From positions 1-6,190 of the forward strand of contig DAOTXN010000166.1 in the NCBI GenBank assembly GCA_034435435.1: a DNA stretch of 6,190 nt, written 5' to 3'. Each line of letters begins with the position of its first letter. The first letter of the stretch is position 1. Origin of the DNA: DAOTXN01 sp034435435 (GTDB lineage: Bacteria > Chloroflexota > Anaerolineae > S140-20). The notes beneath the pieces are model-generated. The model saw nothing but the letters and a program-made list of their open reading frames with translations. It made no database searches and was not told where the DNA came from. Below are positions 1 through 6,190 of this stretch, piece by piece. The position numbers were made by a program, and so were the translations under genes.

Positions 1-43
1 TTGAACCAGTGTATGATAAAGACGAAGCGAGTTTTCCATCGTT

Positions 44-59
44 CACTCTCCTGTGAGTG
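44..59 (+). repeat. Small inverted repeat (hairpin 1 of the treS leader)
   Basis: CACTC (44-48) and GAGTG (55-59) are perfect complements around a 6-base loop, with a possible extra U-G pair outside (43/60). It is the first of four closely spaced inverted repeats between 44 and 127. No T tract follows, so on its own it is not a terminator. Its role is unknown. Confidence 0.35.
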
Positions 60-75
60 GTATCCAGGAAAGTAT

Positions 76-94
76 AGCGCATTGTGCGCTTTTT
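76..94 (+). terminator. Candidate Rho-independent terminator upstream of treS
   Basis: AGCGCA (76-81) and TGCGCT (85-90) form a perfect 6-bp stem with a 3-base TTG loop, directly followed by a run of five T (90-94). This is the classic intrinsic-terminator layout, though the stem is short. It would end plus-strand transcription arriving from a gene left of the window, which would insulate treS from upstream readthrough. It could instead be part of a structured leader. Confidence 0.42.
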
Positions 95-109
95 GGAAGG
101 CTCGCTTCC
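95..109 (+). repeat. Small inverted repeat (hairpin 3 of the treS leader)
   Basis: GGAAG (95-99) pairs perfectly with CTTCC (105-109) around a 5-base loop. It abuts the T run of the preceding hairpin and the next inverted repeat at 110. Function is unknown; it may belong to a compound terminator or structured leader. Confidence 0.3.
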
Positions 110-127
110 TTGACTTTTGTCAGTCAA
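110..127 (+). repeat. TTGACT/AGTCAA inverted repeat (hairpin 4 of the treS leader)
   Basis: TTGACT (110-115) and AGTCAA (122-127) are perfect complements separated by 6 bases. Such an interrupted palindrome could be a dimeric regulator's operator or an RNA hairpin. TTGACT also resembles a -35 box, but no acceptable -10 box follows at 16-18 bp, so a promoter is not called here. Confidence 0.35.
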
Positions 128-161
128 CCAGGAACGAGGCGTCAATGGATGAGGAGCAGAC

Positions 162-209
162 AAACGGATTCCTTTTTACCATCCGCTTATCCGTTCTCCA
201 TCCGTTGAC
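162..209 (+). promoter_or_regulatory. ATCCGTT repeat cluster just upstream of treS
   Basis: ATCCGTT occurs at 189-195 and again at 200-206, exactly 11 bp apart (about one helical turn). A shorter ATCCG lies at 181-185, and an inverted copy, AACGGAT, at 163-169. The cluster ends about 15 bases before the treS ATG. Two readings fit: tandem regulator-binding sites overlapping the translation initiation region, or an RNA stem (163-169 paired with 189-195 or 200-206) that could affect initiation. The repeats are seen directly; a regulatory role is inference. Confidence 0.35.
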
Positions 210-224
210 AAAGGAAGCGCAACC

Positions 225-1877
<1,653 letters not shown>

Positions 1878-1879
1878 AA

Positions 1880-1902
1880 TCGGGGACCGCGTTAGTTCCC
1901 GA
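1880..1902 (+). terminator. Candidate hairpin between convergent genes
   Basis: TCGGGGAC (1880-1887) and GTTCCCGA (1895-1902) form an 8-bp stem with a 7-base loop. One pair is a G-U wobble in the plus-strand RNA and an A-C mismatch on the minus strand. It sits exactly between the treS stop (1875-1877) and the stop of the convergent nucleotidyltransferase gene (1908-1910). Position favours a terminator for treS, but no clear T run follows, so intrinsic termination is uncertain. Confidence 0.3.
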
Positions 1903-1907
1903 CTTGA

Positions 1908-2555
1908 TCATTCCAGCCATCCTCGACCCAACGCCACAGCTTGTTCGCGGAAAAAAGCTTTCACCGCGCTCCAATCGACTGGTTCCAGCAACGATGGGGG
2001 TTCTTCCTGCTCGGCGCGCTCAAAAAAAGCCATATAGCGCACGACCAATGCCTCAAAATCGCGGACAGCCGGATACTTGATCGGCGCCAGATCGAACAAA
2101 TCTCGTAGAGGAATGCGCCGGGCGATAGCATACAAGTCGTAAAAGTCCTTCCGACTGGCGCGGGTCGCCAGAGCATCTAATTTCATCAAGCCAATGTCGG
2201 TCACACTCGCTAACAGCACTCCTTCGGCCTCTAAAGGGGAAGCCACCAGCGGATAGCCGTAGCCAAAAAAGCCCACATGCAAGTCATCGATGATGAGGAG
2301 CAGGTTGCCCCACGCCTGTTCGACAATGGTGGGATAATGAGCTTCAAGGACGCGCAGCGCCAGCCTGTGCGTCTCGGGGCGGACCTCATCGGTCTCGGAA
2401 AAGAAATCCAGGTCCACGGACTGTCGATGCCCTAATTGCAATGCCAATGCCGTTCCCCCGGCCAGATAGAAGCGCGGCGCCAGGTCACTCTGCCCGACTG
2501 TGCGTAGCACCTCGCGCATTAGCGGCGTGACTGTCTCCCAGTGCAGTTCTGTCAT
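1908..2555 (-). CDS. AbiEii/AbiGii-family nucleotidyltransferase, putative toxin
   Basis: This 215-residue protein has the DNA polymerase beta-like nucleotidyltransferase signature of the AbiEii/AbiGii toxin family: GGTALALQLGHR (33-44) followed by SVDLDFFS (46-53), where Asp48 and Asp50 are the expected metal ligands. Downstream conserved elements are Lys126 in LMKLDAL and RKDFYDLY (136-143). Family members act as type IV toxins in AbiE systems, and the related MenT enzymes add nucleotides to tRNA 3' ends; the substrate here is not known. A longer reading frame begins at 2639, but the ATG at 2553-2555 is chosen because it overlaps the upstream stop as ATGA and has a strong GGAGG seven bases before it. 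All core residues are present, so it looks intact. Two 60-base spot counts suggest lower GC here (about 55% at 2101-2160) than in the kinase gene (65% at 4801-4860), a weak hint of separate origin. An antitoxin-independent role is also possible. Confidence 0.85.
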   Translation of the reverse strand: MTELHWETVTPLMREVLRTVGQSDLAPRFYLAGGTALALQLGHRQSVDLDFFSETDEVRPETHRLALRVLEAHYPTIVEQAWGNLLLIIDDLHVGFFGYGYPLVASPLEAEGVLLASVTDIGLMKLDALATRASRKDFYDLYAIARRIPLRDLFDLAPIKYPAVRDFEALVVRYMAFFERAEQEEPPSLLEPVDWSAVKAFFREQAVALGRGWLE

Positions 2556-2836
2556 GCGGGATCCTCCAGGTGCAGGAACAGCCTCCAAAAAGCCAGGTGT
2601 GGCGCGGGCAATCCAAAGCGCCCCCAGCGACGCACCCAATCGGCGATCACTGCCTGTGGGTAACGGGCAAATAGCCAGCGCAATTCAGCCCGATTCCCGT
2701 AGCGCAGTGTGCGCTCAATGATGGTCGCCGCTGCCCGGTCGGGATCCAGGTCTTCCAAACGGTATTCCTGGAAAAACGGGGTCAGGCTGCGGGGAACGTC
2801 CTGTTGGGTTACGTCCTGGTATTCTGGGGAGACCAT
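2552..2836 (-). CDS. DUF6922-like small protein, probable partner of the nucleotidyltransferase
   Basis: This 94-residue soluble protein has no signal peptide or membrane segment. From about residue 20 it follows the pattern recalled for DUF6922 proteins: an aromatic start (FFQEY), LEDLDPDR, IIERTLRYG (about 39-47), an ELRWLFARY helix, and a closing AFWRLFLHLE. The fold appears mostly helical. Proteins of this type are often encoded directly upstream of AbiEii-like nucleotidyltransferases, as here, and the 4-bp ATGA overlap indicates translational coupling. Its place as first gene, its small size and the pairing suggest an antitoxin or accessory role, but this is inference; it is not an AbiEi-type winged-helix protein as far as can be seen. 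The ATG at 2834-2836 has a purine-rich GAGGAG (2845-2850) eight bases upstream and a strong promoter behind it. Family assignment is from memory of the motif pattern. Confidence 0.75.
   Translation of the reverse strand: MVSPEYQDVTQQDVPRSLTPFFQEYRLEDLDPDRAAATIIERTLRYGNRAELRWLFARYPQAVIADWVRRWGRFGLPAPHLAFWRLFLHLEDPA
2563..2567 (-). promoter_or_regulatory. Ribosome binding site fixing the nucleotidyltransferase start
   Basis: On the minus strand the site reads GGAGG, seven bases before the ATG at 2553-2555, inside the end of the DUF6922-like gene. Together with the ATGA overlap it decides for this start over the in-frame start 28 codons upstream. Confidence 0.75.
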
Positions 2837-2880
2837 CTCATCCTCTCCTCTGCTTTGTCCTTGATGGATAGGTGGAAATC

Positions 2881-2909
2881 ATTGTAGCACGCGAGAAAGG
2901 TCGGGTCAA
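2881..2909 (-). promoter_or_regulatory. Sigma70-type promoter of the DUF6922/nucleotidyltransferase operon
   Basis: On the minus strand, a -35 TTGACC (2904-2909) and a -10 TACAAT (2881-2886) are separated by exactly 17 bp, and TGC directly before the -10 gives an extended -10 motif. Both boxes are one base from consensus. Transcription would start near 2874, leaving a leader of about 38 bases with the purine-rich ribosome binding site of the first gene. It is one of the two best promoter matches in the window. Confidence 0.7.
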
Positions 2910-2914
2910 GAGTG

Positions 2915-2937
2915 GCACGAGGTGCTCGGTTCGACCG
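2915..2937. repeat. Two short inverted repeats between the divergent promoters
   Basis: GCAC-GAG-GTGC (2915-2925) and CGGT-TCG-ACCG (2927-2937) are two adjacent perfect interrupted palindromes, each with 4-bp arms and a 3-base centre. They lie between the two opposing -35 boxes, where a regulator could influence both directions. Arms this short arise often by chance in GC-rich DNA, so the operator reading is tentative. Confidence 0.25.
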
Positions 2938-2954
2938 GCTCTCCAGCTCCCTTT

Positions 2955-2983
2955 TTGACATCCTCCCCCTTGTGTGCTATGTT
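2955..2983 (+). promoter_or_regulatory. Sigma70-type promoter of the histidine kinase operon
   Basis: A perfect -35 TTGACA (2955-2960), a 17-bp spacer and a -10 TATGTT (2978-2983) are preceded by TGC, an extended -10 motif. The expected transcription start near 2990 puts the ribosome binding site at the very 5' end of the mRNA and leaves a leader of only about 13 bases. This also argues against the two upstream in-frame starts at 2922 (GTG) and 2979 (ATG, inside the -10 box). Confidence 0.65.
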
Positions 2984-2989
2984 TAGCGT

Positions 2990-2996
2990 GGAGAGG
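2990..2996 (+). promoter_or_regulatory. Ribosome binding site fixing the kinase start
   Basis: GGAGAGG lies six bases before the ATG at 3003. Neither upstream in-frame start has a comparable site. It coincides with the predicted transcription start, so the leader would be minimal. Confidence 0.65.
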
Positions 2997-3002
2997 TTTG
3001 CC

Positions 3003-5330
3003 ATGCCCCGGTTCAAAACCAGCACCATCCGCGCCCGTCTACTCATCGGCTTTGTGCTCATGACCCTACTGCCCACCGTCGGCGTCAGCGTGGGCACGGT
3101 CGCCGTGAGCTATGTCAGCGGCCGCCGCCAGGCCATCGACCGCCTCGAGTCGGTGGCCGCCCTCAAAGGACGCGCCGTTGAAGAGTGGATCAACGCTTTG
3201 CAGACGGAATTGGTCATCGCCTCCAACACCGACCTGGCCTCCGAGCGCATCGGCGTGTTGCTGACGCTGGCCAACGACGACCGCTATTACGACTTTTATC
3301 ACAAGGCCGTCCGCAAGCGCCTGCAAGGGTTGGTCCAGCAATCCCAACAGCTCCATGAGTTATTTTTACTGGATGTTCATGGGCGGGTGGCTCTCTCGAC
3401 CGACGTCGCGCAGGAAGGACGGGTCTACACCGACCAGCCCTACTTTCAACGCGGGCTGAGCGGCCCGTATGCGCAATTGCCCTTCTTCCCCACCGATCCC
3501 TCCGCTTCCGTCTCGGACCCCGCGTCGGTGTTTATCGCCATTCCTGTCACCGGAGGCGAGGGACAGGCCCTCGGTGTGATGGTCGGGCGTGCGCCGCTGC
3601 AATCGCTCACGCGCATATTGCACGAGCGCACCGGCGCGGGTCGCACAGGCAAAGCTTACCTGGTCAACGCGGATTATTCCTTGCTCCCCGGCCTGTCCCT
3701 GCCGGCGCTGAACTCGAACGCCGATCAGCCGCGCCCCATCCACTCGGATGGGTTAAACGCAGCCGTGGAGCACCGCGTCAGTGTCTCGGGCATTTACGAC
3801 GACTATCGTGGGGCCAGCGTCGTCGGCATTTATCGCTGGCTGCCCGAGTTGAACGCGGCCCTGGCCGTCGAACAAGACCTGTCCGAGGCCTTTGGAGCGA
3901 TATTCACGATCATGGGCATCAATCTGAGCATTGCGGTGATCGCCGTGCTGTTGGCCGTAGTCGCGGCGTTGTTCATCATGCGCACTATCGCCACGCCGCT
4001 GGTCAATCTATCGGGCGCGGCCACCCAGATCGCCGGCGGCGACTTGCAACAAACGGCCCAGGTCGAGCGCGACGACGAAATCGGCGCGCTGGCCCAGGCT
4101 TTTAATAGCATGACCGCCCAATTGCGCGACCTGATCAACGGGCTGGAGCAACGCGTGGCCGAGCGCACCCACGCCCTGCAAGCGGCCAACGTCGCCCTCG
4201 AGCGGCGGGCGCTCCAGTTGGAAACCAGCGCCCAGGTCAGCCGCGAGGTCACCTCGATCCTCGACATCGACGCCCTGTTGACTCAGGTGGTCGAGCTGAT
4301 TCGAGACGCCTTTGGCTACTATCACGTGCTCATCTTTCTAGTGGACAGAACAGGCCAGCAATTGATGCTACGGGCCAGCAGCAGCGCCGTCAGCCCCCAG
4401 GTCCAGCAACTGGAGATTGGGCAAAAGAGCCTCAACGGTCGCGCCGTGCAGACCGGCGCGGCCCAGTTGGTCAACGACGTCACGACCAATGCTTTTTACC
4501 TGCCCGACGAACACCTGCCCGGCACGCGCTCCGAGCTGGTCATTCCTCTGCGCCTGGGCGAGCACGTCATCGGCACGCTGGATGTGCACAGCGCCCAGGT
4601 GAATGCCTTTACGCCAGAAGACGGGCTGGTCATCCAGAGCCTGGGCGATCAGATCGCCGTCGCCATCGAGAACGCGCGCCTATACGACCGCAGCCGTGAG
4701 CTGGCTGTATTGGAAGAGCGCACTCGCCTGGCCCGCGAGCTGCATGACTCGGTCACCCAGTCGCTGTATAGCCTGACCCTGCTCACCGAGGGCTGGCGGC
4801 GGCTGGCCGACGCGGGCAGCAAAGCCCACGTACAAGACTATCTCACCCGCATCGGCGAGATTACCCAGCAGGCCCTCAAAGAGATGCGCCTGCTCATCCA
4901 CGAATTGCGCCCGCCGGCACTGGAACAAGAAGGGTTGGTCGGCGCGCTGCACCAACGCCTGGACGCTGTTGAAAAGCGCGCCGGCGTCGAGGCGCGTATC
5001 TTGATGGACGACCTGATCGAGCTGCCCGCAACCGTGGAAGAAGAGCTGTATCGCATCGCCCAGGAGGCTTTGAACAACGCCCTCAAGCACGCCGGGGCCA
5101 CTGCGGTCACGGTGCGCCTGTGCACGGAGGACAGTCAGGTAGTGCTGGAAGTCACCGACAACGGGCGCGGGTTCGACCCCACGGCGGTCAAAGATTGTGG
5201 GGGAATGGGGCTAATTGGCATGCACGAACGGGCCAGGCAATTGGGAGGCGCTCTGAGCGTCACGTCGGCCTCGGGTCGGGGCACGACGGTGCGCGTCTGC
5301 GCGCCGGCAGCCAGAGCGAGTGTGTCATGA
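3003..5330 (+). CDS. Membrane sensor histidine kinase, dCACHE-HAMP-GAF-HisKA_3 (NarL-type)
   Basis: This 775-residue membrane kinase senses a signal and phosphorylates the regulator encoded next to it. Order of parts: basic N-terminus and membrane helix 1 (about 13-38); extracytoplasmic dCACHE-like sensor (39-298) with the CACHE hallmark GKAYLVN (216-222); membrane helix 2 (300-326); HAMP (326-379); coiled coil to about 412; GAF (413-560); HisKA_3 from 567 with phosphoacceptor His581 in RELHDSVTQ; ATPase domain (674-770) with N box Asn691/Asn692, G box DNGRGFD (from Asp719) and GGMGLIGM (733-740). The HDxxxQ arrangement (Asp582, Gln586) is that of NarX-like kinases that also dephosphorylate their partner. 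No cysteine occurs before about residue 700, which speaks against thiol or Fe-S sensing in CACHE or GAF. The ligand is unknown. The start at 3003 is preferred over 2922 because of the ribosome binding site and promoter. The stop overlaps the next start as ATGA. Confidence 0.92.
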   Translation: MPRFKTSTIRARLLIGFVLMTLLPTVGVSVGTVAVSYVSGRRQAIDRLESVAALKGRAVEEWINALQTELVIASNTDLASERIGVLLTLANDDRYYDFYHKAVRKRLQGLVQQSQQLHELFLLDVHGRVALSTDVAQEGRVYTDQPYFQRGLSGPYAQLPFFPTDPSASVSDPASVFIAIPVTGGEGQALGVMVGRAPLQSLTRILHERTGAGRTGKAYLVNADYSLLPGLSLPALNSNADQPRPIHSDGLNAAVEHRVSVSGIYDDYRGASVVGIYRWLPELNAALAVEQDLSEAFGAIFTIMGINLSIAVIAVLLAVVAALFIMRTIATPLVNLSGAATQIAGGDLQQTAQVERDDEIGALAQAFNSMTAQLRDLINGLEQRVAERTHALQAANVALERRALQLETSAQVSREVTSILDIDALLTQVVELIRDAFGYYHVLIFLVDRTGQQLMLRASSSAVSPQVQQLEIGQKSLNGRAVQTGAAQLVNDVTTNAFYLPDEHLPGTRSELVIPLRLGEHVIGTLDVHSAQVNAFTPEDGLVIQSLGDQIAVAIENARLYDRSRELAVLEERTRLARELHDSVTQSLYSLTLLTEGWRRLADAGSKAHVQDYLTRIGEITQQALKEMRLLIHELRPPALEQEGLVGALHQRLDAVEKRAGVEARILMDDLIELPATVEEELYRIAQEALNNALKHAGATAVTVRLCTEDSQVVLEVTDNGRGFDPTAVKDCGGMGLIGMHERARQLGGALSVTSASGRGTTVRVCAPAARASVS

Positions 5331-5974
5331 GCAAAATTCGCATCGTCATCGCTGACGACCACGCCATCGTGCGCGAGGGGTTGCGCACGCTCATCGCCAG
5401 CGAGCCAAACATGGAGCTCGTGGGCGAGGCCGCCGACGGCGACGCCGCGATCGAAAAGGCTCTGGCGTTGCGGCCCGACGTGGTCTTGATGGACCTGGTG
5501 ATGCCCTGCAAAGACGGCATTGAGGCCATCACCGAAATCCAGCGCACGAGCCCCGACATCCGCATCCTCGTGCTCACCAGCTTTGCCGAAGAGGAAAAGG
5601 TATTCCCGGCCATCCGGGCTGGCGCGTTGGGCTATCTGCTCAAAGACTCGTCGCCCCAGCAATTGCTGCAGGCCATCCACGACGTGTATCGGGGCGAGTC
5701 GTCGCTGCATCCCAGCATCGCCCTCAAGCTCATCCGCGAGCTGAAACAACCTCCCGACTTGCCGCCAGTCGAAAACCCCCTCACGGAACGTGAAGTGGCC
5801 GTGCTCAAGCTGGTGGCTCAGGGCTTGACCAATCAGGAAATCGCCGACCGGCTGGTCATCAGCGAGTGGACCGTGCGCACGCACGTGCGCAACATCCTCG
5901 GCAAACTGCACCTGGCTAACCGCACCCAGGCCGCGCTGTACGCCCTGCGCGAGGGGTTGGCCCACCTGGACTAA
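5327..5974 (+). CDS. NarL/LuxR-family response regulator
   Basis: This 215-residue cytoplasmic transcription regulator is the evident partner of the upstream kinase. The receiver domain (1-120) has Asp10/Asp11, phosphoacceptor Asp56 in LMDLVMP, Thr84 and Lys106, all intact. A short linker leads to a LuxR-type helix-turn-helix (about 150-211) with LTEREVAVLKLVAQGLTNQEIA and a recognition helix containing TVRTHVRNIL; Trp181 stands where many family members have Lys or Arg. Length is normal for the family. The open frame extends upstream to 5120 inside the kinase gene, but the ATG at 5327 begins the conserved KIRIVIADDH and overlaps the kinase stop (ATGA). No good ribosome binding site precedes it, so translation probably depends on reinitiation after the kinase, keeping the two proteins in proportion. 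Target genes cannot be inferred. Confidence 0.95.
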   Translation: MSKIRIVIADDHAIVREGLRTLIASEPNMELVGEAADGDAAIEKALALRPDVVLMDLVMPCKDGIEAITEIQRTSPDIRILVLTSFAEEEKVFPAIRAGALGYLLKDSSPQQLLQAIHDVYRGESSLHPSIALKLIRELKQPPDLPPVENPLTEREVAVLKLVAQGLTNQEIADRLVISEWTVRTHVRNILGKLHLANRTQAALYALREGLAHLD

Positions 5975-5988
5975 CGTGCGACGCACGT
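5974..5988. repeat. 15-bp perfect palindrome at the regulator stop codon
   Basis: ACGTGCG-A-CGCACGT has perfect 7-bp arms around one base and begins on the last base of the TAA stop. No T run follows. It could be an operator for a dimeric regulator, a 3' stabilising hairpin (6-bp stem with GAC loop), or chance. Confidence 0.4.
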
Positions 5989-6035
5989 ACCACATTTGTG
6001 TGAATTCGACCTCTGCCAATTACCCCTTTGTAGTG

Positions 6036-6086
6036 AACCGGATTCCCGCTTTCGGGGGTTGCCAGTTTGTCCAAGCCGGTTTATTC
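6036..6086 (+). terminator. Possible terminator of the kinase-regulator operon
   Basis: AACCGG (6036-6041) can pair with CCGGTT (6076-6081), enclosing an inner hairpin CCCG-CTTT-CGGG (6045-6056). A T-rich TTTATTC (6080-6086) follows the outer stem. An alternative fold pairs AACC (6036-6039) with GGTT (6057-6060) around the same inner hairpin. The long interior and weak T run make intrinsic termination uncertain, and the right part overlaps a candidate promoter. Confidence 0.28.
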
Positions 6087-6087
6087 T
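6059..6087 (+). promoter_or_regulatory. Candidate sigma70-type promoter for the gene starting at 6166
   Basis: A -35 TTGCCA (6059-6064, one mismatch to consensus) and a -10 TATTCT (6082-6087, two mismatches) are spaced by 17 bp. Transcription would begin near 6094 and give a leader of about 72 bases. It is weaker than the two promoters in the divergent region. Confidence 0.4.
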
Positions 6088-6165
6088 AAACAAAAGGGTC
6101 GCGTCTCCATCCATCCTTGCTCTTTCCCTCTGTTCATCGTTCTATCAGAAAAGGAACGCCCGCTT

Positions 6166-6190
6166 ATGTCAGAGCACCAGCTTCGCTTCC
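6166..6190 (+). CDS. Start of an unidentified gene, cut by the window edge
   Basis: An ATG at 6166 opens a frame that stays open for eight codons to the end of the window (M-S-E-H-Q-L-R-F). It is preceded by AAGGA (6151-6155) ten bases upstream, much like the treS ribosome binding site, and by a candidate promoter at 6059-6087. The fragment is far too short to identify a family or to show that it is really coding. If real, it is a separate plus-strand unit 191 bp downstream of the response regulator. Confidence 0.5.

Noticed and set aside
12..17. TATGAT resembling a -10 box near the left edge
   Set aside because: Its -35 region would lie outside the window, and a terminator-like hairpin at 76-94 separates it from treS, so it cannot be assigned.
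205..210. Perfect TTGACA just before the treS start
   Set aside because: A -10 box 17 bp downstream would fall inside the coding sequence at 228-233, and those bases do not resemble TATAAT. The ATG at 225 is well supported, so this is probably coincidence within the ATCCGTT repeat.
2556..2639. Upstream in-frame extension of the nucleotidyltransferase by 28 residues
   Set aside because: It lies wholly within the coding sequence of the DUF6922-like gene, while the internal ATG has a GGAGG site at correct distance and an ATGA overlap, the same arrangement as the kinase-regulator pair.
5135..6019. 294-codon open frame on the minus strand opposite the response regulator
   Set aside because: It mirrors the GC-rich codons of the kinase end and the regulator, whose receiver and LuxR motifs are unmistakable on the plus strand. 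No family was recognised in it.

Overview
The window looks like a chromosomal segment from a GC-rich bacterium, most likely a Chloroflexota (Anaerolineae-like) lineage. That placement is inference. It rests on the style of the two-component proteins (a CACHE-HAMP-GAF-HisKA_3 kinase translationally coupled to a NarL/LuxR regulator) and on the overall codon use; there is no rRNA or other marker gene to confirm it.

Layout. Bases 1-224 are a non-coding leader unusually rich in small inverted repeats, one of which resembles a Rho-independent terminator. At 225-1877 (+) lies a complete trehalose synthase (TreS, maltose/trehalose isomerase). It converges on a two-gene minus-strand operon (2836 down to 1908): a 94-residue DUF6922-like protein, then an AbiEii/AbiGii-type nucleotidyltransferase whose ATG overlaps the first gene's stop codon (ATGA). 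This pair has the layout of a toxin-antitoxin or abortive-infection-like module, but with a DUF6922 partner in place of the classical AbiEi. A 166-bp divergent intergenic region (2837-3002) carries two convincing, oppositely oriented sigma70-type promoters, both with 17-bp spacers and extended -10 TGn motifs. One drives the minus-strand pair; the other drives a sensor histidine kinase (3003-5330, +) that is coupled by another ATGA overlap to its response regulator (5327-5974, +). The last 216 bases hold a palindrome at the regulator's stop codon, a possible terminator, a possible promoter, and the first codons of another plus-strand gene beginning at 6166.

How the parts relate. The kinase has an extracellular dCACHE-like sensor, two membrane helices, HAMP, a coiled coil, GAF, and a NarX/NarL-type catalytic core with intact H, N and G boxes. 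It should phosphorylate Asp56 of the regulator, which ends in a LuxR-type DNA-binding domain. Its ligand and target genes cannot be read from the sequence. TreS works on maltose and trehalose (osmoprotection, or glycogen/GlgE-linked metabolism), but none of its usual partners (maltokinase, GlgE, GlgB) is in the window. No functional link between treS, the nucleotidyltransferase pair and the two-component system is evident; they look like three independent transcription units.

The most unusual item is the DUF6922/nucleotidyltransferase operon with its own near-consensus promoter. No tRNA, rRNA, CRISPR array, insertion sequence or attachment site was recognised.
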